From NCBI GenBank assembly GCA_001708385.1, contig CP012388.1, forward strand, positions 496,001 through 560,000: a stretch of DNA of 64,000 bases, given 5' to 3'. The number at the start of each line of letters is the position of its first letter. The stretch's first letter is position 1. The DNA comes from Flavobacterium psychrophilum (GTDB lineage Bacteria; Bacteroidota; Bacteroidia; Flavobacteriales; Flavobacteriaceae). Positions 16,298 to 25,900 of the stretch are shown piece by piece. The notes below the pieces were generated by a model. That model made no database searches and was not told the DNA's origin. It worked only from the letters and a program-made list of their open reading frames with translations. Both the position numbers and the translations under genes were made by a program.

Positions 16298-17596
16298 ATG
16301 GCCAGGGAAATAAAAGCGATACAATGCCCTAAATGCGGCTCCACACAAAAAGTGGAAATCAGGACAGATTATTACAGGTGCACGAATTGCGATACCGAAT
16401 ATTTTCTGGATGATGATGACATCACCATTACCCATAATGTAAACTATAATCCTGCCCACACCGGACACATACCCCTCAAAAGGCCTGCAGCGGTTATAGG
16501 CGTTGTGTTTTTAATTATTATTATCGGTTTCTTGCTGACCTTTTGGTTAACAGGCAGTTCATCAGAGTCGCCTGATACCATGGTGGGCATCGGTAAACCG
16601 GATACCGAATACAGCTGGAGGGATCACGATGTTGTGGCTTTTACGGATGAAAACAATATGCCAATTTTACTGATGTTTGGGCAGCGGGACATAACAACAG
16701 GTGATGATACTTCAAAATCGGCTAAGTATGCCATCTATTACGACTTTTTATCCGGTAAAGAAATAAAGGCGGAGCGCTTTGAGATACCCAAAGCGGAACG
16801 CGAAAATTTTGTTTTTAAGACCTTTACCAATGGTGATACCTACGCCATAGTAAATAACATGCTACTATACAAACTAGACAAGCGCTCGATGAGCCTCAAA
16901 CCAGTTACAGCATTACATAAAGAGCATCCAGAGCTGGCTGCCGGCATCGCAGATTACGATTTTATAAATGAAAATTATGGCGACGGGATGAAGCTGCTTA
17001 CCAACGACGGTAAAAATTATTCTTATTTTCCCATTGCTAACGTTGTATATGATAAGGACCAGGTGCGGCAAGCAGAGCGTTCACTGTCCATTAAAGATCC
17101 CAAAGCCAAAACAAGGACATTTTTGGACTTTAGCTTAGCCAGTACAAGTTTCCCGGATGAAAAAATTCAGCTTTATAAGTGGGCACAAAAGGATAATTTG
17201 GGAGGCCCTAATGACTGGACATATTTTGAATGGAGCAGCTATTACGGCCACAACGGGAAGCTTATAAAACAGCCGTTCAGGGGGACTGGCGACCTACTTA
17301 TTGATTATAAGGACCTCACCCCCGGCAGGTTATATTTTTCGCCAAAAATGCTTTATTATGATAAGGACTATATCCTAATCAGTATGAATACAACTGCCGG
17401 CAAAAATGCCAAGGTGGCTTTACAGTGCCTTGATGCCAAAACGGGTGAGATCGTGTTTACTTATCCCTTCAATGAAGACGTTTATTTGGATGAAAATGCT
17501 ATCAGGTATAAAGACGGCTTTGTGGCATTTTCCGGCATGTTTGCCGTGGCCGTGGATATGGAGGGTAAATTGGTTAAAGAATTTAAACTATTATAA
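16298..17596 (+). CDS. Zinc-ribbon membrane protein with beta-propeller-like exterior
   Basis: A 432-aa protein. Residues ~8-40 form a zinc ribbon (IQCPKCGSTQ, then YRCTNCDTEYF). One TM segment follows at ~62-86 (AAVIGVVFLIIIIGFLLTFW). The remaining ~340 residues are probably extracytoplasmic, with repeated strand-turn units typical of quinoprotein-like propellers (YAIYYDFLSGKEIKAERFEI; VALQCLDAKTGEIVFTYPF). I do not know its function. It opens a tight operon with the SPFH-SHOCT protein, whose ATG overlaps its stop region by about one base, and a small 2-TM protein. A membrane-stress or membrane-organising role is inferred from the SPFH partner only. Confidence 0.8.
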   Translation: MAREIKAIQCPKCGSTQKVEIRTDYYRCTNCDTEYFLDDDDITITHNVNYNPAHTGHIPLKRPAAVIGVVFLIIIIGFLLTFWLTGSSSESPDTMVGIGKPDTEYSWRDHDVVAFTDENNMPILLMFGQRDITTGDDTSKSAKYAIYYDFLSGKEIKAERFEIPKAERENFVFKTFTNGDTYAIVNNMLLYKLDKRSMSLKPVTALHKEHPELAAGIADYDFINENYGDGMKLLTNDGKNYSYFPIANVVYDKDQVRQAERSLSIKDPKAKTRTFLDFSLASTSFPDEKIQLYKWAQKDNLGGPNDWTYFEWSSYYGHNGKLIKQPFRGTGDLLIDYKDLTPGRLYFSPKMLYYDKDYILISMNTTAGKNAKVALQCLDAKTGEIVFTYPFNEDVYLDENAIRYKDGFVAFSGMFAVAVDMEGKLVKEFKLL

Positions 17597-17597
17597 T

Positions 17598-18599
17598 ATG
17601 GGATTAGTGGATTTTTTCAGGAGCCAGCTCTCACAGGTTATTGAGTGGAAAGACCAGCAGCCGGATGTATTGGTCTACAAATTCCCGTCTCAAAGTGACG
17701 AGCTTAAAAATGCATCAAAACTTATTATAGCTCCAGGACAGGGCGCTATTTTGGTATACGAAGGTAAAATGACCGACCATTTGAGCGAAGAAGGAATATT
17801 CGACCTCGAGACCGATAATCATCCGTTTGTAACCACATTGCTTAAGCTGCGAACCAATTTTGAAAGCGAGCATAAATTAAAGGTCTATTTTTATCGTACT
17901 ACCGAAGTTCTTAACCAGGGATGGGGAACCTCGCAGCCCGTAAAATATGTGGATCCGTTTTATAAGATCCCGATAGAACTTGGTGTCAACGGAAGTTTTT
18001 CTTTTAAGATAGCCGACCCGTTATACCTTTTCTCAAACGTCATCGGCTCGCAGGATGTGTATTACATTTCCGAGGCGCGACAGTTGTTGCAGAGCAGGTT
18101 TCCCCAAAGCTTTTCTTCGGTACTGGCACAAAGTGGCCTCTCCTACCACCATATCGACGCGCAGCTGCCCAGCCTTTCTGAAAAGATAAGTGAACAGCTC
18201 CATCCTGAAGTTGCGAAGCTTGGGTTTGCCCTTACCGACTTTAAAATAAACGGGACGCTGTTTGACAAGTCTACCAGTGAACGTATTGGTAAAATAGCAG
18301 ACGTTACCTCAGACACGATGGCGGCGGGCGAAGGTGGGCTTACCTATGTAGAAATGGAAAAGCTGAAAGCCCTTCGAGATGCGGCTCGCAACGAGGGCGG
18401 CCTTGCAGGTGCGGGGTTACAATTGGGCGTAGGAATGGACTTGGGTAAAACATTTAATGTTGCCAAGGAAGCACAATTAAACGCCAATTCACCGGACATC
18501 GTTTCCAAATTGCAACAATTAAAACTATTGCTTAACGAGGGCATTATAACCCAGCAGGAGTTTGAAGATAAGAAAAAAAAATGGTTGGATAAATTTTAA
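17598..18599 (+). CDS. SPFH-domain protein with C-terminal SHOCT module
   Basis: A 333-aa protein of the YdjI-like SPFH ('virion core protein') type. I chose ATG 17598 next to the preceding stop; a longer in-frame reading from 17406 lies wholly inside the upstream gene. The N-terminus GLVDFFRSQLSQVIEWKD and IIAPGQGAILVYEGK are characteristic of the group. The SPFH core spans about residues 45-230. A Gly/Ala-rich linker (near residues 260-280) leads to a SHOCT motif (LQQLKLLLNEGIITQQEFED) at the end. SPFH proteins scaffold membrane microdomains, and SHOCT modules occur at protein termini as oligomerisation elements. The operon partners are membrane proteins, which fits. Confidence 0.9.
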   Translation: MGLVDFFRSQLSQVIEWKDQQPDVLVYKFPSQSDELKNASKLIIAPGQGAILVYEGKMTDHLSEEGIFDLETDNHPFVTTLLKLRTNFESEHKLKVYFYRTTEVLNQGWGTSQPVKYVDPFYKIPIELGVNGSFSFKIADPLYLFSNVIGSQDVYYISEARQLLQSRFPQSFSSVLAQSGLSYHHIDAQLPSLSEKISEQLHPEVAKLGFALTDFKINGTLFDKSTSERIGKIADVTSDTMAAGEGGLTYVEMEKLKALRDAARNEGGLAGAGLQLGVGMDLGKTFNVAKEAQLNANSPDIVSKLQQLKLLLNEGIITQQEFEDKKKKWLDKF

Positions 18600-18610
18600 A
18601 ATAATTCATC

Positions 18611-18850
18611 ATGAAACGTATCGTTGGCATTATACTATTGCTGCTCAGCATTGCGCTGACAGGGATTCTTGTACTCCGCATTTGGGATATTGAAATTGTC
18701 AATCTCAATACTGTAATAAAAAGTACCGCAACCCTGGTATTACTGGGCATTGCAATTATTTTCCTTATAATCATCTACGGTGCTTTATTACGTAATGACC
18801 GTCGCAGCTTTGACCGCAAAAGCGGCAGCAGGGCGCATCCAAAACTCTGA
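18611..18850 (+). CDS. Small membrane protein, two TM segments
   Basis: A 79-aa protein with two hydrophobic helices, at about residues 3-23 (IVGIILLLLSIALTGILVL) and 37-60, and a short basic tail (RNDRRSFDRKSGSRAHPK). The start lies 11 bases after the SPFH stop, so it is the third gene of that operon. No family is recognised. The size and position suggest an accessory subunit of the SPFH membrane complex, which is inference. Confidence 0.75.
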   Translation: MKRIVGIILLLLSIALTGILVLRIWDIEIVNLNTVIKSTATLVLLGIAIIFLIIIYGALLRNDRRSFDRKSGSRAHPKL

Positions 18851-19310
18851 CTGAAAAAATGTAGCGATATAGGTATGCAAAATAAACTGAATTAGTTTTT
18901 CTTATGTTAATAACAACTATGTATGCTAAAATATATTAGTATCAATTCCACTTAAATAGGATTACCTTTATTAGATTCCATCCTGTTGATTAGAGGTTGA
19001 ACTGCAATTTAATAAAGATCATTTTTTCCATTTGGACGATTCAAAGCGAAAGGTTTAGAAAGGAATAAGCATATCTGTATGCTCTTTAAATTTGACGTAA
19101 TCGAGGACTTCCATTGATATAAATTTTCACGTGTTGACAAAACTTTGGTCCTATGACAGGGAATGAATAAATCCTATCTTTGAAGTAAAACTAGCACCGT
19201 TGAACTTAATCTTTCAATGTCGAGTTTTCATGAAAAGTTTTTTAACACCTCATCTTTACTGTGATAGGAATTAGAAGTCAGGTTGTAAATTTAGCGTCCA
19301 ATTAAATATT
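18851..19310. other. Convergent intergenic region without genes
   Basis: This lies between the end of the SPFH operon (+) and the end of the metal operon (-). No ORF with protein-like character was found. A sequence matching the -7 consensus (TATCTTTG, 19175-19182, + strand) has no partner -33 element at normal spacing and no gene downstream on that strand. A small RNA cannot be excluded. Confidence 0.45.
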
Positions 19311-19670
19311 TTACTTTTTACAACATCCATCAAGGCTTGCGTAGGCGGCAGTATCAGCTTTCACCTCATCAGCATCATAACCAAGTTTGCTAATAGCCAT
19401 CTTTATTTTCTCTAGATCCGTCTTTTTTGAGTTATAAGTAACTTTAATTGTCATCGCTTTCTCGTCAAGAACAACCATCTGCACTCCCTTCTCTTTTAGT
19501 ATGGTTTGGTTAAATTTTGGCCCACAAGTTTCGCAAGCTTTACAGTGATCGCAGTATATAGCCGTTTTAATGATTGCTGTTCGGATTGTTTTCTTTTCCT
19601 GAGCGAACGTTCCATTAGAGAATAAAAGCACGGTAAAGGCTACTAAAATAGTTTTTAAAAATGTTTTCAT
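19311..19670 (-). CDS. Secreted heavy-metal-associated (HMA) domain protein
   Basis: I start at ATG 19670 (119 aa), which places a standard signal peptide at the N-terminus (MKTFLKTILVAFTVLLFSNG, cleavage after TFAQ). An upstream in-frame start at 19697 only adds nine residues before it. The mature part is one HMA-like domain with Cys-rich metal ligands (YCDHCKACETCG), followed by the usual VVLDEKAMTIKVTY and KMAISKLGYDADEV elements. A CC pair sits at the C-terminus. It probably binds or shuttles metal in the periplasm. It is the last gene of the efflux operon, beginning 41 bases after the P-type ATPase stop. Confidence 0.88.
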   Translation of the reverse strand: MKTFLKTILVAFTVLLFSNGTFAQEKKTIRTAIIKTAIYCDHCKACETCGPKFNQTILKEKGVQMVVLDEKAMTIKVTYNSKKTDLEKIKMAISKLGYDADEVKADTAAYASLDGCCKK

Positions 19671-19711
19671 TTTGTTAATTGTTAGGGTTTGTCGCAAATA
19701 TAATAATTGAT

Positions 19712-21628
19712 TTATAATTTCATCTTCTGTATCCTAACAGCATTGAGGATAGCCAAAAAAGCTACACCGACATCTGCAATAACAGCTTCCCATAAAGTGG
19801 CAATGCCCCCAGCTCCCAAACCGAGGACAATTAGTTTTACTACCATAGCCAAGACAATATTTTGCCAGACAACCTTTTTTGTTAGCTTCCCAATTTTTAT
19901 TGAAGTGGCTATTTTAGAGGGCTGGTCGTTTTGGATGACAATATCAGCGGTTTCTATAGTAGCATCGCTGCCTAACCCTCCCATAGCAATACCGGCATCT
20001 GCGAGGGCAACTACAGGAGCATCGTTAACTCCATCGCCTACAAAAGCAATGCGCAAACGTTGGTCTTTCAGCGCCTGAACCTTTTCAACTTTTCCTTCCG
20101 GTAGCAAGTCACCATACGATTTTTCAACTCCAAGCTTTGCAGCTACCTCGTCTACAACGGCCTGCTTATCACCCGAGAGCATGATAGTTTTTATCTTTAG
20201 GGCATGTAGCTCTTTTATAGCAACTTCAGCATCATCTTTAATCCTGTCTGCAATAGTGATATACCCACTATACTTTTTATCGACAGCAAGCACTACGATA
20301 GTAGATCCAATGCTGTCAATTTCCGAAGGATAAGTAATATTGAACTTTTTCATCAATTTTGTATTACCTGCAAGCACTTCTTTACTATCAATAATCCCTT
20401 TTAGGCCATGGCCTGAAATCTCTTCAACCTCACTTATTGCTACTCCTTTTATAGCATCCTGGCTAACATGCTCTAGTACAGCCAATCCGATTGGATGGGT
20501 TGACTGGCTTTCCAACGCCGCAGCCAATTTTAGCAATTCTTGTTCTGCAATATCTCTTGTCCTGACTTCCTTAACTTTGAAAACACCTTCTGTTAATGTC
20601 CCAGTCTTATCCATTACAACAATATTTATATCTGTCATAACATCAAGAAAATTTGAGCCTTTGAATAAAATGCCATTGCGTGAGGCAAGGCCTATACCTC
20701 CAAAATAACCTAAAGGGATAGATACGACAAGTGCGCAGGGACAACTGATCACAAGGAATACCAAGGCTCTGTAAAACCACACTGTAAACACATAAGGATC
20801 AACAAAGAAATAAGGTATAAAGCACACAGCTAATGCCAACACGAAGACTATAGGTGTATATATTTTAGCAAAACGGCTAATAAAGAGTTGTGTCTGCGAT
20901 TTCCTGGCAGTAGCATCCTGCACCATTTCCAAGATACGACTAAGCTTACTGTTTTGAAAAAGCGCAGTAACCTTTAGTTCTGATACAGTATTCAGGTTTA
21001 TCATTCCAGCGTAAATTTTTTCACCTTTCCTCTTATTATCCGGCTTGCTTTCTCCAGTCAGGGCCGCAGTATTAAAGGTTGCTTTTTCAGAAAGCAATTC
21101 TCCGTCAAGTGCCACTTTCTCCCCCGGTTTTATTTGTATGATTTCACTAATAGCTACCTCTTTAGGATTAAGCTCGATTACGCTACCATTCCTAATGACC
21201 GTTACCTTTTCGGGTCTGATATCAAGCAATGCTTTAATGCTCCTTTTGGTACGGTTAACCGCCGCATCCTGAAACCACTCTCCTACTGAATAAAAAGCCA
21301 TTACCGCTACCCCTTCGCTATAAGAGCCTAAGGCAAAAGCGCCAATTGTAGCAACGCTCATAAGGAAAAACTCATTGAAAAAATCAAGCCTTATCGCTTT
21401 TCGCCATGCCAGATATAAAACATTATAACCCGATAATAAATAAGCGATTCCGAAGATAATGAAGCTAAAAATAAATTTAGGTACATAGCCGAACCCAAAT
21501 TCCAATGTGAGCATTATAACTAATATAACGACCGCCAAAAGTAACTTCCAATGGCTTTCCCATCCGTCTGCTTCCGCTTTGTTGTGGTTATACTTATCTG
21601 TAGTTTCTAGTGTTTTTAAATCATCCAT
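19712..21628 (-). CDS. zntA: Heavy-metal P1B-type ATPase (Zn/Cd/Pb exporter type)
   Basis: A 638-aa P-type ATPase. Visible landmarks in order are TGES (actuator domain, near residue 195), SCPCALVVSIP (metal-binding CPC in the membrane, near 300), DKTGTLTEG (phosphorylated Asp, near 345), THPIG (nucleotide-binding HP motif, near 380) and GDGVNDAPVVALADAGIAMG (hinge, near 550). CPC with a following Lys/Asp-rich C-terminal membrane pair fits the Zn/Cd/Pb group rather than copper pumps. There is no N-terminal HMA domain; the separate HMA protein next door may compensate. It pumps metal from cytoplasm to periplasm using ATP, feeding the CzcA-type pump encoded upstream in the same operon. Confidence 0.93.
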   Translation of the reverse strand: MDDLKTLETTDKYNHNKAEADGWESHWKLLLAVVILVIMLTLEFGFGYVPKFIFSFIIFGIAYLLSGYNVLYLAWRKAIRLDFFNEFFLMSVATIGAFALGSYSEGVAVMAFYSVGEWFQDAAVNRTKRSIKALLDIRPEKVTVIRNGSVIELNPKEVAISEIIQIKPGEKVALDGELLSEKATFNTAALTGESKPDNKRKGEKIYAGMINLNTVSELKVTALFQNSKLSRILEMVQDATARKSQTQLFISRFAKIYTPIVFVLALAVCFIPYFFVDPYVFTVWFYRALVFLVISCPCALVVSIPLGYFGGIGLASRNGILFKGSNFLDVMTDINIVVMDKTGTLTEGVFKVKEVRTRDIAEQELLKLAAALESQSTHPIGLAVLEHVSQDAIKGVAISEVEEISGHGLKGIIDSKEVLAGNTKLMKKFNITYPSEIDSIGSTIVVLAVDKKYSGYITIADRIKDDAEVAIKELHALKIKTIMLSGDKQAVVDEVAAKLGVEKSYGDLLPEGKVEKVQALKDQRLRIAFVGDGVNDAPVVALADAGIAMGGLGSDATIETADIVIQNDQPSKIATSIKIGKLTKKVVWQNIVLAMVVKLIVLGLGAGGIATLWEAVIADVGVAFLAILNAVRIQKMKL

Positions 21629-21650
21629 ACTTTCATAGTATTAGTTAGTA

Positions 21651-22964
21651 TTAATGCTGATGACCGCCACCACCTTCACTTTTAAGTAAATGGCTTTGAA
21701 TATAATAAGCTCCTTTCAATACAATTTTCGCATCCTTATCCAATTCCTGTAACAAAGTAACCTGGACATATCCCAACTGCGCCGTTCCAGTTTTAACTTC
21801 GATACGTTGAAAGTGAAATGTTTTACCCTCTTTGCGTTCCGCTTCTTCATGATCATGACCGTCATCATGAGAATGTCCTTTAACTTCATCGTGTGATTCT
21901 TTTGCATGGTCATGTTCCTCATTATGCCTTTCCACCAGAACAAAAACGAATTCCCTCCCATCTGCCTTAACAATCGCATCAACTGGTAAAGCAGGCACTT
22001 GCTTAGTTCCAACATCAATAAGGGCATTGACATACATACCGGGTATGAGAGAGTGATTGTTACTGGTGATATCAGCATGGACAGCTACCGATTTTGTATC
22101 ATTCTCGAATGACTGACTTACATTAAACACTTTCCCTTTTATTTCGGTGTTATCCTGATTGGTAAGTGTGAAACGTATATTCTGACCAGCCTTTACCTTT
22201 TGAAGGTCTTTTTCATAAACCAGAAGGTCTATGTGAAGTTTTGAATTATCGACAATATTGAACAAAGGCTTACCCACTTCGGCATTACTGCCAATCTTTA
22301 CATTTACCTCCGTTATAGAACCTGATATTGAAGCTATAACCGGCATAGTGGGTGTAGACCCCTTGCTACTACCTATATTTAGGATATTCAGCTGTTTTTG
22401 AAGTGAATTAAAACGTGCCTTTTCAATCTGAAAGTCAGATTTAGTTCTCTGGAATACCTTCTTAGAGTTTACATTCTCATCACTTAAGGTCTTTTGCCTA
22501 TCATATTCTAATGTTAGAAATTCAAGATTGCTTTTTGAAGTAAGGTATGCTTCCTGAAGTTTAGCAAATTCTGGGCTTTCAATCGTCGCCAATAGTTGTC
22601 CCTTCTTTACATATTGTCCTTCAATAACTTTAATAGACTTTACAACACCAGATAGATGAACTGATATATCAGCCTGATTCTGGGGAGGCGATTTAGTATA
22701 CCCATTCGCGTTAACCACCTCGCTCAGGTTTTTCATGGTAAATATACCAAGGCTAATTTCTGAAGCATTGTACTGCGCCTCATTAAGCTCTACTTCCCTA
22801 ATTGCTGATTGAGCTTTTGGTTCTTCGCTATGAGCTTCTTCTTCTTCGTTATGGTTATGGGGGTCATCCGCCTTGGTGTTTCTCAGCAGGTAATAATCAA
22901 ATGCTACAACAGCAGCAAGACCAAGGATGATATACAGGACGGTCGAAAGTTTTATCTTTTTCAT
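21651..22964 (-). CDS. czcB: RND efflux periplasmic adaptor (CzcB/HlyD type), His-rich
   Basis: A 437-aa membrane-fusion protein. One N-terminal membrane anchor (residues ~7-25) is followed by a His/Glu-rich patch (DPHNHNEEEEAHSEE). Then come the barrel-sandwich half (HLSGVVKSIKVIEGQYVKKG), a helical hairpin (~residues 135-190), the second lipoyl half and beta-barrel domain. A second His-rich insertion (HNEEHDHAKESHDEVKGHSH and onward, ~residues 345-380) lies in the membrane-proximal domain, and the C-terminus ends in GGGGHQH. These His clusters suggest direct binding of Zn-like ions. It links the CzcA pump to its outer-membrane channel. Only 8 bases separate it from the pump gene. Confidence 0.92.
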   Translation of the reverse strand: MKKIKLSTVLYIILGLAAVVAFDYYLLRNTKADDPHNHNEEEEAHSEEPKAQSAIREVELNEAQYNASEISLGIFTMKNLSEVVNANGYTKSPPQNQADISVHLSGVVKSIKVIEGQYVKKGQLLATIESPEFAKLQEAYLTSKSNLEFLTLEYDRQKTLSDENVNSKKVFQRTKSDFQIEKARFNSLQKQLNILNIGSSKGSTPTMPVIASISGSITEVNVKIGSNAEVGKPLFNIVDNSKLHIDLLVYEKDLQKVKAGQNIRFTLTNQDNTEIKGKVFNVSQSFENDTKSVAVHADITSNNHSLIPGMYVNALIDVGTKQVPALPVDAIVKADGREFVFVLVERHNEEHDHAKESHDEVKGHSHDDGHDHEEAERKEGKTFHFQRIEVKTGTAQLGYVQVTLLQELDKDAKIVLKGAYYIQSHLLKSEGGGGHQH

Positions 22965-22972
22965 CTTAAATA

Positions 22973-25900
22973 TTATTGATTTACAAGAAACTGAAGGTTA
23001 ATTACAGTCACATTGAATTTGTTTACAGCATTAATATGGTTCAGTCTAATGGTCAATGCCGTTTCAAGACCCTGTACATATTCTACATAAGCAATGTCAC
23101 CGTTCAGGTAAGCTTTTGTAGAATTGTTGGTAATAATGTCCGCATTGGGTAAGGCTGTGTTTTTGTAATAGTCTAATAATGACTGATAGGTATTCAGCTG
23201 CTCGATTTCTTGTTGATACTGACTTTTTAATTGCTGTTGCAAGTAATCGGCATTTTTCTGCTGCATTTCAATATTAGTTTTAGAGGCCTTTATTCGTGAT
23301 GATGTGCCTCCTGCAAAAATGGGAAGTGATAGACCTACCGAAAACCCCTGAAAACGTAATGAATTGTCGTAGTACTGTGTTTGTCCATCAACATCCTGAT
23401 TACCTGTAAGAGACTGGATAAAATAACCTGCTGATACATCAGGCCACAGAGTAGATTTTTCAACACTATTGTTTGCCTCAGCAACTTTAACCTCCTGTAG
23501 AGCGAGTTGGACATTCGCATTTTGTTTTATACGGGTCGTATCTAAAACAGTTAGCGAAGAAAGAGCGACATAGGAAGTATCTGCAATTATAAAATCACTG
23601 GTACTATTAAGATAAACACTCATTCTTGATTTTTCAACCTTAATAATGGCCTCGTTTTGTTTTATTTGCTGCTGCAGTTCCTGTTGCCTTGCAGTAGCTG
23701 TTACTTTTTCGAGAGAACCCGTTTCACCTGTTTCAAATTTTAGGGTCGCTGCGCGCACAAAACGGTCCATAACGGTGTTTTGCCTCTGAAGGATAGCATT
23801 CAATTTTGAGTAATAAAGTATGGTATTCCACGACTGTCTTATACTGAATAGTACCTCCTGCTTAGTCACGCCCAACCTCAACTGACTTGCATTCCAATTT
23901 GCCGTTAAAAGTTTTTTCTTAGCACCGAATTGGAATGGACTGAATGTCTGTGATACGCTAAGGTTCTTATCCTGAGCCTTGCTGTTTATCTGTCCAAACA
24001 TCCCATTAACCTCTGTTTTTGGAAGTGCATAGGCAGTACCACGCAATTGCTCTTGCATCTTAGTATCTAATTCTGAGACCTGCACCGACTGGTTGTTTTT
24101 TACCCCTTTCTCTATAGCTTGTTCAAGAGTAAGCTTTTCCTGTGCATTTCCATTGAAAGAAATAAACAACAATAATAGAACTGGCAACACTGAATTTCGT
24201 TTATGGTTCGGTTTGAATCCTTTTTCAAAATAATAATACAGTATTGGCAATACAATGAGCGTAAGCAATGTTGCTGTTATCAATCCACCAATAACCACTG
24301 TGGCTAAAGGCTTCTGGACTTCGGCCCCTGCACTGCTACTTATGGCCATTGGCAGGAAGCCTAACGAAGCTACCGAAGCCGTTAATATTACAGGCCTCAA
24401 TCTTACCTTGGTGCCTTCTTTTATACGTTCATAAACACTATCCATGCCCTCTTTTTTTAACTGGTTAAAATATGCTATCAATACAATTCCGTTTAATACC
24501 GATACTCCAAACAAGGCGATAAAGCCCACACCTGCTGAAATACTGAATGGCATATCCCTAATCCATAGAGCAAATATACCCCCTATGGCAGATAATGGGA
24601 TTGCTGTGAAAATCAGTATTGATTGTTTGATGGAGTTAAATGTGAAATATAACAGCACGAATATTAAACCCAATGCAATCGGTACAGCTATCATTAATCG
24701 TTTGTTTGCATCAATTAGGTTTTCAAATTGCCCTCCATAGGTTACATAATATCCATCAGGTAACTTAAGACGGTTCTCAAGCTTATCCTGTATGTGTTCT
24801 ACCACCCCCTGAATATCTTTACCTCTGACATTAAACCCAACAACAATCCTGCGTTTACCGTCTTCACGGCTAATTTGCATTGGCCCGTTTTCATATTGGA
24901 TATCAGCCACCTGTTCTAATGGAATTTGGCTACCTGATGGGAGTGTTACAAATAATGATTTAAGGCTTGATATGTCCTGACGGCTGTCTTCAGCGAGACG
25001 GACCACCAAATCAAAACGCTTTTCACCTTCGTACACCAGACCTGCTGATTCGCCAGCAAATCCCATTCTTATAACCCTGTTTAAATCACCTATATTAAGG
25101 CCATATAATGCTAATCTATCTTTGTTGTATCTTACGGTTATCTGGGGTAATCCCGATACTCTTTCAGCTTTAGCATCCGATACACCATCAATCCCTTTAA
25201 TCAGTTCCAGAACCTCATCACCTTTGCTTACAAGCATATCTATATCCTCACCAAATATCTTAACGGCTACGTCACTACGGACTCCCGTCATAAGCTCATT
25301 AAATCGCATCTGGATGGGTTGTGAAAATTCGGTGGTCGCTCCTGGTATTTCATTAAGGGCTTCTTCCATTTTTTCCATCAATTCTTCTTTGTTTTCAGCT
25401 GATGTCCACTCACTTTTATCTTTAAGGAGAATAATCATATCACCCGCTTCAATAGGCATTGGGTCGGTTGGTATTTCCGCACTACCGATTTTAGTCACCA
25501 CCATTTTTACCTCTGGGAATTTAGATTTTAGGATTTTCTCAGCTTTAGTAGTGGCTTCAATTTCCTGCGATAATGAACTACCTGATGCTATGATAAGGTG
25601 GGTAGCGATATCGCCCTCGTCTAAGGTTGGGATAAACTCACCACCAAGGGAATTAAAAATTAATAATGAAACAACAAATAATGCTATAGATGCACCAACT
25701 ATAATACCCTTTATCTCTAATGCTTTGTTTAGTAATGGACGGTAAAAATTATAAATACTATCAATGATTCGGTCGCTGATATTCGGCTTGTGACCCGTTT
25801 CTTTCTTTAACACCAAAGAACTCATCATTGGCACATAAGTAAGAGACAAAATAAACGCTCCTAAGATGGCAAAAGATACCGTCTGAGCCAGTGGACCAAA

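Noticed and set aside
19144..19182. Orphan + strand promoter with TATCTTTG
   Set aside because: The nearest TTTG is 27 bases away, too far for a -33 element, and no gene follows on that strand.
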